Part shown: in pieces, positions 53,462 through 61,826 of the stretch | Position numbering within the stretch: the first letter of the stretch is position 1 | Layout: every line of letters starts with the position of its first letter | NCBI GenBank assembly: GCA_045540715.1 | Contig: JAZQHT010000011.1 | Span: forward strand, 1 to 64,000 | Reading direction: 5' to 3' | DNA: 64,000 bases | From: UMGS1279 sp045540715 | GTDB lineage: Bacteria > Bacillota > Clostridia > Oscillospirales > Acutalibacteraceae | Notes under the pieces: generated by a model | Told to the model about the DNA's origin: nothing | What the model saw: only the letters and a program-made list of their open reading frames with translations | Databases searched by the model: none | Translations under genes and position numbers: made by a program

Positions 53462-54018
53462 TGCTACCCGAAATTTCACTTAATATTTTAGATATTACCG
53501 AGAATTCGGTTAAAGCAAAGGCCACGAAAATTACCATTAAGGTAATTGCTGATTTTAAAAAGGACGACCTTTTGGTTGAAATTACAGACAACGGCTGTGG
53601 TATGAGTAAAGAACAAGTAGAAAAGGTTACTAACCCATTTTTTACAACCCGTACAACCCGTAAAGTTGGTCTTGGAATTCCCTTTTTTAAAATGGCGGCA
53701 GAAAGCACCGGCGGTTCTTTTGATATAGAAAGTAAACTTTCTTTTGGAACAACCGTTAAAGCTGTGTTTAAGCTTTCGCATATTGACCGTATGCCGATGG
53801 GTGACTTAACCGCTACTATGTGGCAACTTATAACAATGCATGAAGAAATTAACTTTGTGTTTGATTATAAGGTTGATGATAAAGGCTTTACTTTAGACAC
53901 TAACGAATTTAGAGAGGTTTTAGGTGATATATCATTTACCGAGCCCCAGGTTAGTGCTTATATAAAAGAATATCTTAAAGAAAATATTACTGATACAAAC
54001 GGCGAAAAAATATTCTAA
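53461..54018 (+). CDS. GHKL-type ATP-binding protein in hydrogenase operon
   Basis: The 185-residue protein has an HATPase_c fold: NILDITENSVKAKA (N box near 9), ITDNGCGMS near 39-47 (G1) and RKVGLGIPFFKMAAES near 70 (G2), then GTTVKAVF. There is no dimerisation/His-acceptor helix, so it is not a complete kinase. Similar small ATP-binding proteins recur in clostridial Hnd-type hydrogenase operons; their role is unknown. Its start overlaps the hndA stop by one base. Confidence 0.85.
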   Translation: MLPEISLNILDITENSVKAKATKITIKVIADFKKDDLLVEITDNGCGMSKEQVEKVTNPFFTTRTTRKVGLGIPFFKMAAESTGGSFDIESKLSFGTTVKAVFKLSHIDRMPMGDLTATMWQLITMHEEINFVFDYKVDDKGFTLDTNEFREVLGDISFTEPQVSAYIKEYLKENITDTNGEKIF

Positions 54019-54042
54019 AAAATTTTAGGAGGAAATTGTATT

Positions 54043-54402
54043 ATGAAATCACTTGCAGAATTAAAAGCAATCCGTGATAAAATGCAAGGTGCAGTTGGTC
54101 TTCGTGCTGAAGATGAAGGCAACACTCGTGTTGTTGTTGGTATGGCAACCTGCGGTATTGCAGCAGGCGCACGCCCCGTACTAAACGCTCTTGCAGAACT
54201 TGTTGATAAAAAAGGCTTAACAAACGTTACTGTTACACAAACAGGTTGTATTGGCCTATGTATGTATGAACCTATCGTTGAGGTTTACGAACCCGGCAAA
54301 GAAAAGGTTACTTACGTTAAAATGGACGCTGAAAAAGCTGCTGAAGTTGTTGAAAGACACCTAGCAGGCGGCAGCGTTGTTGAAAAATATACTATTAAAT
54401 AG
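54043..54402 (+). CDS. hndB: [2Fe-2S] ferredoxin-like hydrogenase subunit
   Basis: The 119-residue thioredoxin-like ferredoxin has ATCGIAAGARPVLNALAEL near 36 and TGCIGLCMYEPIVEVY near 67, HndB-type. It lies between the GHKL protein and the NuoF-like subunit, and probably carries electrons within the complex. The ATG follows AGGAGG. Confidence 0.9.
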   Translation: MKSLAELKAIRDKMQGAVGLRAEDEGNTRVVVGMATCGIAAGARPVLNALAELVDKKGLTNVTVTQTGCIGLCMYEPIVEVYEPGKEKVTYVKMDAEKAAEVVERHLAGGSVVEKYTIK

Positions 54403-54415
54403 GAGGTAAAGCTTA

Positions 54416-56227
54416 ATGTATCGTTCACACGTTCTCGTATGCGGTGGTACAGGTTGTACATCATCCGGTAGTGCCAAAGTATGCGAAGCACTAGAAACCG
54501 AAATTAAAGCTCAAGGCCTTGAAAAAGAAGTTCAAGTTGTTAAAACTGGTTGTTTTGGTCTTTGTGCTTTAGGTCCAATTATGATCGTTTATCCGGAAGG
54601 CACCTTCTATTCAATGGTTAAACCGGAAGACATCAAAGAAATCGTTTCTGAACATTTATTAAAGGGTCGTGTTGTTACCCGTTTAGTATATGAAGAAACA
54701 GTTAAAGAAGACGGCAACGTTAAATCTTTAAACGATACCGCTTTCTACAAAAAACAATTACGTATTGCTTTACGTAACTGCGGTGTTATTAACCCCGAAA
54801 ATATTGATGAATATATCGGTAACGACGGTTATGCCGCTTTAGGTAAAGTTTTAACCGAAATGAAACCTGAAGAAGTTATTCAAACTTTACTTGATTCAGG
54901 ACTACGCGGTCGTGGTGGTGCAGGTTTCCCAACAGGTTTAAAATGGAAATTTGCCGCTGCAAATAAGGCTGATCAAAAATACGTTTGCTGTAACGCTGAC
55001 GAAGGCGACCCAGGTGCATTTATGGACCGTTCAGTTTTAGAAGGCGACCCTCACGTTGTACTTGAAGCAATGACAATTGCAGGTTATGCTATTGGTGCTA
55101 GCCAAGGTTACATTTACGTTCGTGCTGAATATCCAATCGCTGTTGAAAGACTACGCGTTGCAATTAAGCAAGCTCGTGAATATGGCTTACTTGGTAAAAA
55201 CATTTTTGATTCAGGTTTTGACTTTGATATTGATTTACGTTTAGGTGCAGGTGCTTTCGTTTGCGGTGAAGAAACTGCTTTAATGACATCTATTGAAGGT
55301 AAACGTGGCGAACCTCGTCCTCGTCCTCCTTTCCCTGCAGTTAAAGGTTTATTCTATAAACCCACAATCTTAAACAACGTTGAAACATACGCAAATATTC
55401 CTCAGATTATTTTAAAGGGTGCTGATTGGTTTAAATCAATGGGTACTGAAAAATCTGCTGGTACAAAGGTATTTGCACTTGGCGGTAAAATTAAAAATAC
55501 CGGTCTTGTTGAAGTTCCTATGGGCACAACACTTCGTACCGTTGTTGAAGAAATCGGTGGCGGTATTCCTAACGGCAAAAAGTTTAAAGCCGCTCAAACA
55601 GGTGGTCCTTCCGGTGGTTGTATCCCTGTTGAACACTTTGACGTTCCGATTGATTACGATAACCTACTAGCAATTGGCTCTATGATGGGCTCGGGTGGTT
55701 TAATCGTTATGGACGAAGACAACTGTATGGTTGATATTGCTAAGTTCTTCTTAGAATTCACCGTTGACGAATCTTGCGGTAAATGTACTCCTTGCCGTAT
55801 TGGTACAAGAAGACTTCTTGAAATGCTTGACAAGATTACAAAAGGTCAAGGCACAGTTGAACTTCTTGACGAAATGAAAGAACTTTGCTACTACATTAAA
55901 GAAAACTCACTTTGCGGTTTAGGTCAAACTGCACCAAACCCTGTTCTTTCAACTTTAAACTTCTTCTACGATGAATATTTAGCTCACGTAAAAGATAAGA
56001 AATGTCCCGCAGGCGTATGTAAAGACCTATTACAATACAGCATTATTAAAGATAACTGCTTTGGTTGTGGTATGTGTGCAAAAGCTTGTCCTGCAGGCGC
56101 AATCACAAAAACAGATTACGTTGCTCCCGGTAAGAAATTACCAGCTTACACTATCGACCCAGAAAAATGCGTTAAATGCGGCGCCTGTGTTGCTACTTGT
56201 AAGTTTAAAGCAATTATTAAAGGTTAA
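54416..56227 (+). CDS. hndC: NuoF-like flavin/NAD(P)-binding hydrogenase subunit
   Basis: The 603 residues have an N-terminal [2Fe-2S] thioredoxin-like domain (about 1-100) and the NuoF core with FMN/NADH motif GRGGAGFPTGLKW near 163. An SLBB-type region follows, then the [4Fe-4S] ligands of ESCGKCTPCRIGTR near 455. Two ferredoxin clusters, CFGCGMCAKACP (about 548) and CVKCGACVATCK (about 586), close the chain. It is the NAD(P)H and probably bifurcating site of the complex. The ATG at 54416 follows AGGAGG. Confidence 0.95.
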   Translation: MYRSHVLVCGGTGCTSSGSAKVCEALETEIKAQGLEKEVQVVKTGCFGLCALGPIMIVYPEGTFYSMVKPEDIKEIVSEHLLKGRVVTRLVYEETVKEDGNVKSLNDTAFYKKQLRIALRNCGVINPENIDEYIGNDGYAALGKVLTEMKPEEVIQTLLDSGLRGRGGAGFPTGLKWKFAAANKADQKYVCCNADEGDPGAFMDRSVLEGDPHVVLEAMTIAGYAIGASQGYIYVRAEYPIAVERLRVAIKQAREYGLLGKNIFDSGFDFDIDLRLGAGAFVCGEETALMTSIEGKRGEPRPRPPFPAVKGLFYKPTILNNVETYANIPQIILKGADWFKSMGTEKSAGTKVFALGGKIKNTGLVEVPMGTTLRTVVEEIGGGIPNGKKFKAAQTGGPSGGCIPVEHFDVPIDYDNLLAIGSMMGSGGLIVMDEDNCMVDIAKFFLEFTVDESCGKCTPCRIGTRRLLEMLDKITKGQGTVELLDEMKELCYYIKENSLCGLGQTAPNPVLSTLNFFYDEYLAHVKDKKCPAGVCKDLLQYSIIKDNCFGCGMCAKACPAGAITKTDYVAPGKKLPAYTIDPEKCVKCGACVATCKFKAIIKG

Positions 56228-56242
56228 AGGAGTGTGCCTAAT

Positions 56243-57991
56243 ATGTCAGTAAATATTAAAATTAACGGTATGCCCCTTAGCGTACCCGAAGGAAGCACAA
56301 TTTTAGAAGCTTGCAGAAGCTTTGGTATTGAAATTCCTACTCTTTGTCATTTAAAAGACTTAAATGAAATTGGCGCTTGCCGTATGTGCGTTGTTGAAGT
56401 TAAAGGCGCACGTTCACTAGTTGCCGCCTGCGTTTACCCCGTAAACGAAGGTATGGAAGTATTTACTTCTACTAAAAAGGTTTTAGATTCAAGAAAGAAA
56501 ACCTTAGAATTAATTTTATCTAACCACGACAGAAGCTGTTTATCTTGTATTCGTTCAGGCAACTGCGAACTACAAACTCTATCTAAACAATTAGGTGTTG
56601 AAGATGCCGGCAAATACGACGGTGTTAAACAACATTTTGAAATTGACGATAGCGCTCCTCATATGGTTAGAGATAACAACAAATGTATTTTATGCCGTCG
56701 TTGCGTTGCCGCTTGTAAAAACCAATTTGTTGGTGTTATTGGTGCGCGCGACCGTGGTTTTAACACCTCTATCGGCTGTGCATTTGAAGACGATTTAAAC
56801 AACTCCGCTTGTATTTCTTGCGGTCAATGTATCGTTGCTTGTCCTACAGGCGCATTACACGAAAAAGATCAAGTTGATGAAGTTATTGATGCAATTAACG
56901 ATCCAGAAAAGGTTGTTATTGTTCAAACAGCTCCTTCAATTCGTGCAACCTTAGGCGAAGCTTTTGGTATGGAAATTGGTACTAACGTTGAAGGTAAAAT
57001 GGTTGCAGCTTTACGTCGTTTAGGCTTTGACAAAGTGTTTGATACAAACTTTAGTGCCGACCTTACAATTTTAGAAGAAGCTAACGAATTTGTTGAACGT
57101 GTTAAAAACGGTGGTACTTTACCACTTATCACCTCTTGCTCACCAGGTTGGGTTAAGTTCTGCGAAACATATCATCCCGAACTAATTGATAACCTATCTT
57201 CTTGCAAGAGCCCACAACAAATGTTTGGTGCTATTATTAAAACTTGGTATGCTGAAAAGAACAATATTGATCCTAAAAATATTTTCTCTGTTTCAATTAT
57301 GCCTTGTACTGCTAAAAAGTTTGAAGTTAACCGCGATGACCAAGCCGCCGCAGGTAAAGGTATACCCGACGTTGACGTTGCTTTAACCACACGCGAGCTT
57401 GCTCGTATGATTGAAAAAGCAGGTATTAACTTTAAACTATTACCCGACGAAGCTTTTGATAACCCACTAGGCGAAGCTTCGGGCGCAGGCGTAATCTTTG
57501 GTGCTACCGGTGGTGTTATGGAAGCAGCACTTAGAACTGCAGTTGAAACCATTACCGGTAAAGAACTTGACAACGTTGATTTTGAAGCCGTTCGTGGTAA
57601 TGCTCCTATTAAAGAAGCAACCTTAAACGTTGGTGGTATGGATGTTAAAGTAGCTGTTGCATCCGGTGCCGCTGCTGCAAACGTTGTTATGGAAAGAATT
57701 AAGAAGGGCGAAAAATTCCACTTTGTTGAAATTATGGGTTGCCCCGGCGGTTGCGTAAACGGTGGCGGTCAACCAACACAACCTGCTTCTGTTAGAAGCT
57801 TTGTTGACCTAAAAACACTTCGCGCAAAAGCTCTATACGATGCTGATAAAGCAAACGTTATCCGTAAGAGCCACGATAACCCAATGATTAAACAACTTTA
57901 TGCAGAATTTTTAGAAAAACCCGGTTCTCATAAAGCACACAAAATTTTACACACTTCTTACAAAGATCGTTCAGAAGATTACGTAAAATAA
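56243..57991 (+). CDS. hndD: [FeFe] hydrogenase catalytic subunit
   Basis: The 582 residues begin with a [2Fe-2S] plant-type domain (CHLKDLNEIGACRMCVVEVKG near 33) and a His-ligated cluster (HDRSCLSCIRSGNCELQ near 95). Two [4Fe-4S] clusters, CILCRRCVAACK near 147 and CISCGQCIVACP near 190, follow. The H-cluster motifs are TSCSPGWVKFCE near 297, MPCTAKKFE near 353 and MGCPGGCVNGGGQP near 497. It reduces protons to H2. ATG 56243 with AAAGGAG is used; a GTG at 56234 overlaps that site. It lacks the HydA extra C-terminal [2Fe-2S] domain. Confidence 0.96.
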   Translation: MSVNIKINGMPLSVPEGSTILEACRSFGIEIPTLCHLKDLNEIGACRMCVVEVKGARSLVAACVYPVNEGMEVFTSTKKVLDSRKKTLELILSNHDRSCLSCIRSGNCELQTLSKQLGVEDAGKYDGVKQHFEIDDSAPHMVRDNNKCILCRRCVAACKNQFVGVIGARDRGFNTSIGCAFEDDLNNSACISCGQCIVACPTGALHEKDQVDEVIDAINDPEKVVIVQTAPSIRATLGEAFGMEIGTNVEGKMVAALRRLGFDKVFDTNFSADLTILEEANEFVERVKNGGTLPLITSCSPGWVKFCETYHPELIDNLSSCKSPQQMFGAIIKTWYAEKNNIDPKNIFSVSIMPCTAKKFEVNRDDQAAAGKGIPDVDVALTTRELARMIEKAGINFKLLPDEAFDNPLGEASGAGVIFGATGGVMEAALRTAVETITGKELDNVDFEAVRGNAPIKEATLNVGGMDVKVAVASGAAAANVVMERIKKGEKFHFVEIMGCPGGCVNGGGQPTQPASVRSFVDLKTLRAKALYDADKANVIRKSHDNPMIKQLYAEFLEKPGSHKAHKILHTSYKDRSEDYVK

Positions 57992-58004
57992 GTAAAAGCA
58001 AAAT

Positions 58005-58038
58005 AAAAAGACTGAAGGTAAACACCTTCAGTCTTTTT
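58005..58038 (+). terminator. Terminator of the hydrogenase operon
   Basis: AAAAAGACTGAAGGT and ACCTTCAGTCTTTTT form a 15-bp stem with loop AAAC. Confidence 0.95.
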
Positions 58039-58073
58039 TATTACACAGATTATTATCTTGTTTGAAATACGTT

Positions 58074-58258
58074 TATGCCATCCGCAATAGCGGAACGGAT
58101 AAATCCGTTCCCTACAAAAGAAATTTTATTTAACAACGTTTATGCCGCCGTTAATATTTCGTGCCAACGGCACACCTTACCTCTTCACTTTTCACTCTTC
58201 ACTTTTCACTAATTTTACGGGATGGCATTTATGCCTTCCGCAATAACCGATTTCTAAT
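58074..58258. repeat. Composite short-repeat region
   Basis: A direct repeat TATGCCATCCGCAATA and TATGCCTTCCGCAATA flanks about 140 bases. Inside are a palindrome GGAACGGAT/ATCCGTTCC near 58095 and the GTGAAAA/GTGAAGA tract (58181-58210, minus). No gene is present. Confidence 0.65.
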
Positions 58259-58816
58259 TTATTTAAAAAATCTATTTTCTTCTTTTTTAATAATGGGGTA
58301 AAGGATGGTAATTGCCGCCGTATATACTATGCAGGATAAAATTTCTTCAATAAGCCTTGCGCCCATTAAAACCAAAAGTCCTTTTGCAGGTGAATAAACG
58401 AAAAAGATTATAACCGAATTTACAACCGAAATTATAACCCCACCAATTATTAAACTTAAAAATATTTTTAAAAATAAATATCCTTTTCTTTCGGGTATTT
58501 TTTTTAGGGCTTTAAAGGTTAATGCTTGAATAACGCCCAAAGCCGCATTTGCTAAAGTAATTAAAGGTATCCACGCCCCCGACGGATTTACTATAAGGCC
58601 CAATATATCGCAAACAGCATAGCTTATGCCGCCAAAAACAGGGCCAAACATAAGGCCCGGTATTGAAGTAAATATTCCTTCAAATGTTAGGCGCACCGTA
58701 TTACTGCCAAAAAGGGGCAGCATTACAGAACCAAACATCCTTATAACCAAACTTAAGGCAATAAAAAGGGCAGTAAGGGTTAGACGATATAACGTATATT
58801 TTTGTGTTTTTTGCAT
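58259..58816 (-). CDS. folT: ECF transporter folate-specific S component
   Basis: The 185-residue protein with about six membrane helices imports folate via the shared energising module. Family residues are seen in LTALFIALSLVIRMFG near 14, RLTFEGIFTSIPGLMFGPVFGG near 43 and YAVCDILGLIVNPSGAWIPLITL near 66. The assignment as folate-specific rests mostly on the upstream tetrahydrofolate riboswitch. The energising subunits are elsewhere. The ATG follows AAAGGAGTC, which lies in a hairpin. Confidence 0.9.
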   Translation of the reverse strand: MQKTQKYTLYRLTLTALFIALSLVIRMFGSVMLPLFGSNTVRLTFEGIFTSIPGLMFGPVFGGISYAVCDILGLIVNPSGAWIPLITLANAALGVIQALTFKALKKIPERKGYLFLKIFLSLIIGGVIISVVNSVIIFFVYSPAKGLLVLMGARLIEEILSCIVYTAAITILYPIIKKEENRFFK

Positions 58817-58823
58817 AAAAAAT

Positions 58824-58856
58824 GACTCCTTTATTTTCTAAAAGAAAATCAGAGTC
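58824..58856 (-). promoter_or_regulatory. RBS-sequestering hairpin of folT
   Basis: GACTC pairs with GAGTC and ATTTTC with GAAAAT around a TTTTA loop. The ribosome binding site AAAGGAG lies partly in the 3' arm. Confidence 0.55.
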
Positions 58857-58886
58857 CGCCAAAGTTTACATATATAATATATATAT

Positions 58887-58983
58887 ACAGCGGATGAGAA
58901 AACCGCACCGCAGTAAAAAATACTTTCGCCAAAGGGTTATACTCCTATCCCTTTGTACTTAACGCGCGAGTTTTCAGCTCTGT
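58887..58983 (-). promoter_or_regulatory. Tetrahydrofolate riboswitch
   Basis: On the minus strand the 97-nt aptamer opens ACAGAGCTGAAAACTCGCGC and runs through GCGTTAAGT, GGGATAGGAGT, CGAAAGT and GCGGTGCGGTTTTC, ending CATCCGCTGT. ACAG/CTGT, GAAAAC/GTTTTC and CGC/GCG helices pair as in the described THF class. Its position upstream of folT fits. The 3' hairpin on the ribosome binding site implies translational control. Confidence 0.9.
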
Positions 58984-58990
58984 GCAAAGT

Positions 58991-59019
58991 ATTATAGTCT
59001 TTTAAAATAGTATTGTCAA
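58991..59019 (-). promoter_or_regulatory. Promoter of folT riboswitch transcript
   Basis: Minus strand TTGACA (59019-59014), 17 bases, TATAAT (58996-58991), eight bases before the riboswitch. Confidence 0.88.
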
Positions 59020-59060
59020 TAAACAAAAAAATATTTTTTAAAAATTTTTTAAAAAAACTA

Positions 59061-59111
59061 TTGACAAATACGAAAAAATTGTTATAATGATAATAGTAAT
59101 CATTACTATTA
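59061..59111 (+). promoter_or_regulatory. Promoter and PerR/Fur-type operator
   Basis: TTGACA (59061-59066), 16 bases, TATAAT (59083-59088). Immediately after is a perfect 10-1-10 inverted repeat, TAATAGTAAT, C, ATTACTATTA (59091-59111), containing the 7-1-7 box layout of the Fur/PerR family. It covers the start of transcription, suggesting autorepression. Confidence 0.8.
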
Positions 59112-59126
59112 AGGGGTGAAACACTG

Positions 59127-59516
59127 ATGAGAAGGTACTCTAAACAGCGCGAAGCAATTAAAAGGGTGTTAAATAAACTCAATTATCATCCATCTGCTTC
59201 TGAAATTTATTTGGAAGTTAAAAAAGATATTCCAAACATTTCTTTAGGCACTGTTTACCGCAACCTAAACGAAATGAAAAACGATGGTGATATTTTGGTA
59301 TTTAATACAGGGGCCGGTAAAGAATATTACGACGGCAACCCAGACCCCCACTATCATTTTTATTGTAGGTGTTGCGGCAAAACCGAAGACGTGTTTATTG
59401 AAAGCACAGAACTTATCAGCCGCGCTAATGGCCTACTTGACGATTTGATTGATCAAGCCGAAATTGTATTTTCGGGAATTTGTAAAAAATGTAAAGATGC
59501 TAATAAAAGCGCATAG
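59127..59516 (+). CDS. perR: Fur-family regulator (PerR-like)
   Basis: The 129-residue protein has the winged helix (RRYSKQREAIKRVL, HPSASEIYLEVKKDIPNISL, GTVYRNLN), the metal-binding HYHFYCRCCGKTED segment (about 71-84) and a C-terminal CKKCK. These form the Cys4 structural zinc site of Fur proteins. The next gene is rubrerythrin, which fits PerR, but Fur or Zur cannot be excluded. Its promoter contains the matching inverted repeat. Confidence 0.85.
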   Translation: MRRYSKQREAIKRVLNKLNYHPSASEIYLEVKKDIPNISLGTVYRNLNEMKNDGDILVFNTGAGKEYYDGNPDPHYHFYCRCCGKTEDVFIESTELISRANGLLDDLIDQAEIVFSGICKKCKDANKSA

Positions 59517-59564
59517 CTTTTAAAATAAATTTTAACAATATATAAATTTTTGGAGGAAAAAATT

Positions 59565-60104
59565 ATGAAAAAATACGTTTGCTTAATCTGTGGTTATACT
59601 CACGAAGGAACCAGCGCACCTGATGAATGCCCAATCTGCCATGCTCCTGCAGAAAAATTCCAAGAACAATCTGCCGAAAAATCTTGGGCAGCAGAACACG
59701 TTGTTGGTATTGCAAAAGGTGTTGACGAAAAAATTATTGAAGGACTACGCGAAAACTTTAACGGCGAGTGCTGTGAAGTTGGTATGTATTTAGCAATGGC
59801 TCGTGTTGCTCACCGCGAAGGTTATCCAGAAATTGGCTTATACTGGGAAAAGGCCGCTTATGAAGAAGCTGAACACGCAGCAAAATTTGCTGAACTATTA
59901 GGCGAAGTTGTTACCGATTCTACAAAGAAAAACCTAGAAATGCGTGTTGATGCTGAAAACGGCGCAACCTTAGGCAAATTTGAACTTGCAAAACGCGCTA
60001 AAGAACTAGGCCTTGATGTAATTCACGATACTGTTCACGAAATGGCACGTGATGAGGCTCGACACGGAAGAGCATTTGAGGGTCTGTTGAAGAGATATTT
60101 CTAA
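59565..60104 (+). CDS. rbr: Rubrerythrin (N-terminal rubredoxin, ferritin-like)
   Basis: The 179-residue peroxide-reducing protein has a rubredoxin domain at the N-terminus (Cys6, Cys9, Cys22, Cys25), the reversed order, followed by a ferritin-like diiron four-helix bundle with EVGMYLAMARVAHREGY near 72, EEAEHAAKFAELLGE near 100 and HEMARDEARHGRAFE near 160. The ATG follows TTGGAGGAAA. The last 16-17 codons (from about 60051) use CTG, AAG and CGA, which are rare in the rest of the gene. This may mark an element junction. Confidence 0.9.
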   Translation: MKKYVCLICGYTHEGTSAPDECPICHAPAEKFQEQSAEKSWAAEHVVGIAKGVDEKIIEGLRENFNGECCEVGMYLAMARVAHREGYPEIGLYWEKAAYEEAEHAAKFAELLGEVVTDSTKKNLEMRVDAENGATLGKFELAKRAKELGLDVIHDTVHEMARDEARHGRAFEGLLKRYF

Positions 60105-60305
60105 AAAATGGTATGAGTGAAAAACCCTTATTCTATGGGGTTTTAACGAGTAAATCGCAATAAGTTGTGAAAAAAGGTATGCAGTTTTTCTGCATACCTT
60201 TTTTGTGATTTTTGTGTAATATTTGTGCAAACCTTTTTCAAAAAGCCTTGCTTTGTGCAATCTTGCGTGTTATAATGTGCATATAGCAAGAAAGGTGGTT
60301 AAAAT
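60105..60305. other. Junction spacer with terminators and integrase promoter
   Basis: A small hairpin (AAAACCC 60121-60127, GGGTTTT 60138-60144) is followed by a strong terminator (60170-60184 with 60190-60204, AAAAAAGGTATGCAG arm). An integrase promoter follows: TTGCTT (60248-60253), 17 bases, TATAAT (60271-60276). Confidence 0.7.
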
Positions 60306-61793
60306 ATGGCAGATGAAATCAAAACTAATGTTGAGGTTTGGGACGATGACGGTTTTATTGAATTAACAGCCGAAGAAAAAAGGTCTATTACCACCATTAA
60401 ACCTGTTGTAATAGAAGAAATTACAGATACGGTTAAGGCGAAAGAACCCGAAGAACCATATACTAAACGTGGAAACAAAAAATATTATAAGACCAACACA
60501 AAATATGTTTACAAAGTCGCTGACCGAGTATATGTATATCGTTTGTTTTTGAAAAAAGACGGACATAACATTGATAGGTATTACGATTGCCACCCCGAAA
60601 CAAAAGAACCTTTGCGAACTGAAAAGGAAGCCGAAAAGGCACTTGATATTCACAAACATATAATTAAAGGCGATGCTACCTTTGTAAACGAAAAAGTAAC
60701 CTTCGGTCAAGTGTGGGAAGATTTTCTTTCTTCCGAACACGAAAGAGCAAAGGAAACCATTAGACGCTATACCTCTATCTATGAAATTCACGTCAAACAC
60801 GAATTTGGCGATAAACCTATTCAGGATATAACCCCACATCAATATTCCGAGTTCTTAAAAAAGATTTATAAGCACGGAACTACACGAAAAGAAAATCAGG
60901 AAGAAAAACTTACTAAAAATGAAAAGCGAAGAAAAAAGGTAACGAACGGTTATAGTCTTTCGTATGTTGAAAGTATGCTGAAATTCTTATACCTTGTTAT
61001 GCACCACGCTGCACAAATCAAAGTTATCTCTTACGAAAAATATAACGAGTTTAGGGATAATTGCAAACCGCCAAAGGCACAAAAGAAAAAGGATAAGCAA
61101 AAAATCAGAGTTCTTACCCGAAAACAAATTGCAGACATTAAAGAGTTGTTAAAAGACACCGATTTTTATTTACCCTTCCTTGTTGCACTCTTGGCTGGCA
61201 CAAGACCTGCGGAAACATTCGCTTTGAGATTTAGCGATTTTGATTTTGAAAACAAGATTCTAACTATTGATAAACAAATAGTTGATGAAGAAGGTGCTTT
61301 GGTTATTAAGAACCCAAAGACCGAACACAGTTTTAGAAATATTGATATTTCCGATTTTCTAATTTCCGAGGTTAAAAAGCGAATGGCTTATTTAGAAGAA
61401 CAACGCAAACTTAATCAAAAAGCATTTGCAACAAACAAAGGTCGCCTGATTGACGGTAGAGAGTTTGAAGAACCAACAATGGATATGCCCGATGATATGA
61501 TGTGTAGGGACGGTAAAGGAAGATATGTTACGGCACACTCATTTTCGTATTACACCAAACTTATTAAAAAGGATATTGCCCCGAATAACGATGAATTTGA
61601 AGATTTTTCGTTCTATACTTTCCGCAAAACCCACCTTTCAAATATGGCCGCAAATAACTGTCCTATTGGAGAACTGATGAAACGAGCAGGCCACTCTAAC
61701 ATTAAGCGCCTATATGAAAACTACTATCAAACAAACGAAACCGCAACCGAAAAACTCTTACAAGCATTAGCAAGTTTTGAAACCACCATATAA
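60306..61793 (+). CDS. Tyrosine recombinase / integrase
   Basis: The 495-residue integrase has a long N-terminal part including an arm-type AP2-like region (about 50-130) and a core-binding SAM-like domain (about 135-250). The catalytic domain starts with AGTRPAETFALRFSDFD (Arg near 300). The box II segment is FSFYTFRKTHLSNM (Arg near 440), with RAGHSNIKRLYENYY carrying the His and the Tyr nucleophile near 470. The usual HxxR first residue is Tyr here. It begins the integrated element. Confidence 0.9.
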   Translation: MADEIKTNVEVWDDDGFIELTAEEKRSITTIKPVVIEEITDTVKAKEPEEPYTKRGNKKYYKTNTKYVYKVADRVYVYRLFLKKDGHNIDRYYDCHPETKEPLRTEKEAEKALDIHKHIIKGDATFVNEKVTFGQVWEDFLSSEHERAKETIRRYTSIYEIHVKHEFGDKPIQDITPHQYSEFLKKIYKHGTTRKENQEEKLTKNEKRRKKVTNGYSLSYVESMLKFLYLVMHHAAQIKVISYEKYNEFRDNCKPPKAQKKKDKQKIRVLTRKQIADIKELLKDTDFYLPFLVALLAGTRPAETFALRFSDFDFENKILTIDKQIVDEEGALVIKNPKTEHSFRNIDISDFLISEVKKRMAYLEEQRKLNQKAFATNKGRLIDGREFEEPTMDMPDDMMCRDGKGRYVTAHSFSYYTKLIKKDIAPNNDEFEDFSFYTFRKTHLSNMAANNCPIGELMKRAGHSNIKRLYENYYQTNETATEKLLQALASFETTI

Positions 61794-61797
61794 AGCA

Positions 61798-61823
61798 AAA
61801 AGCAGGGCTTGCGCCCTGCTTTT
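61798..61823 (+). terminator. Terminator of the integrase gene
   Basis: AAAAGCAGGGC and GCCCTGCTTTT form an 11-bp stem, loop TTGC. Confidence 0.9.
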
Positions 61824-61826
61824 CTT

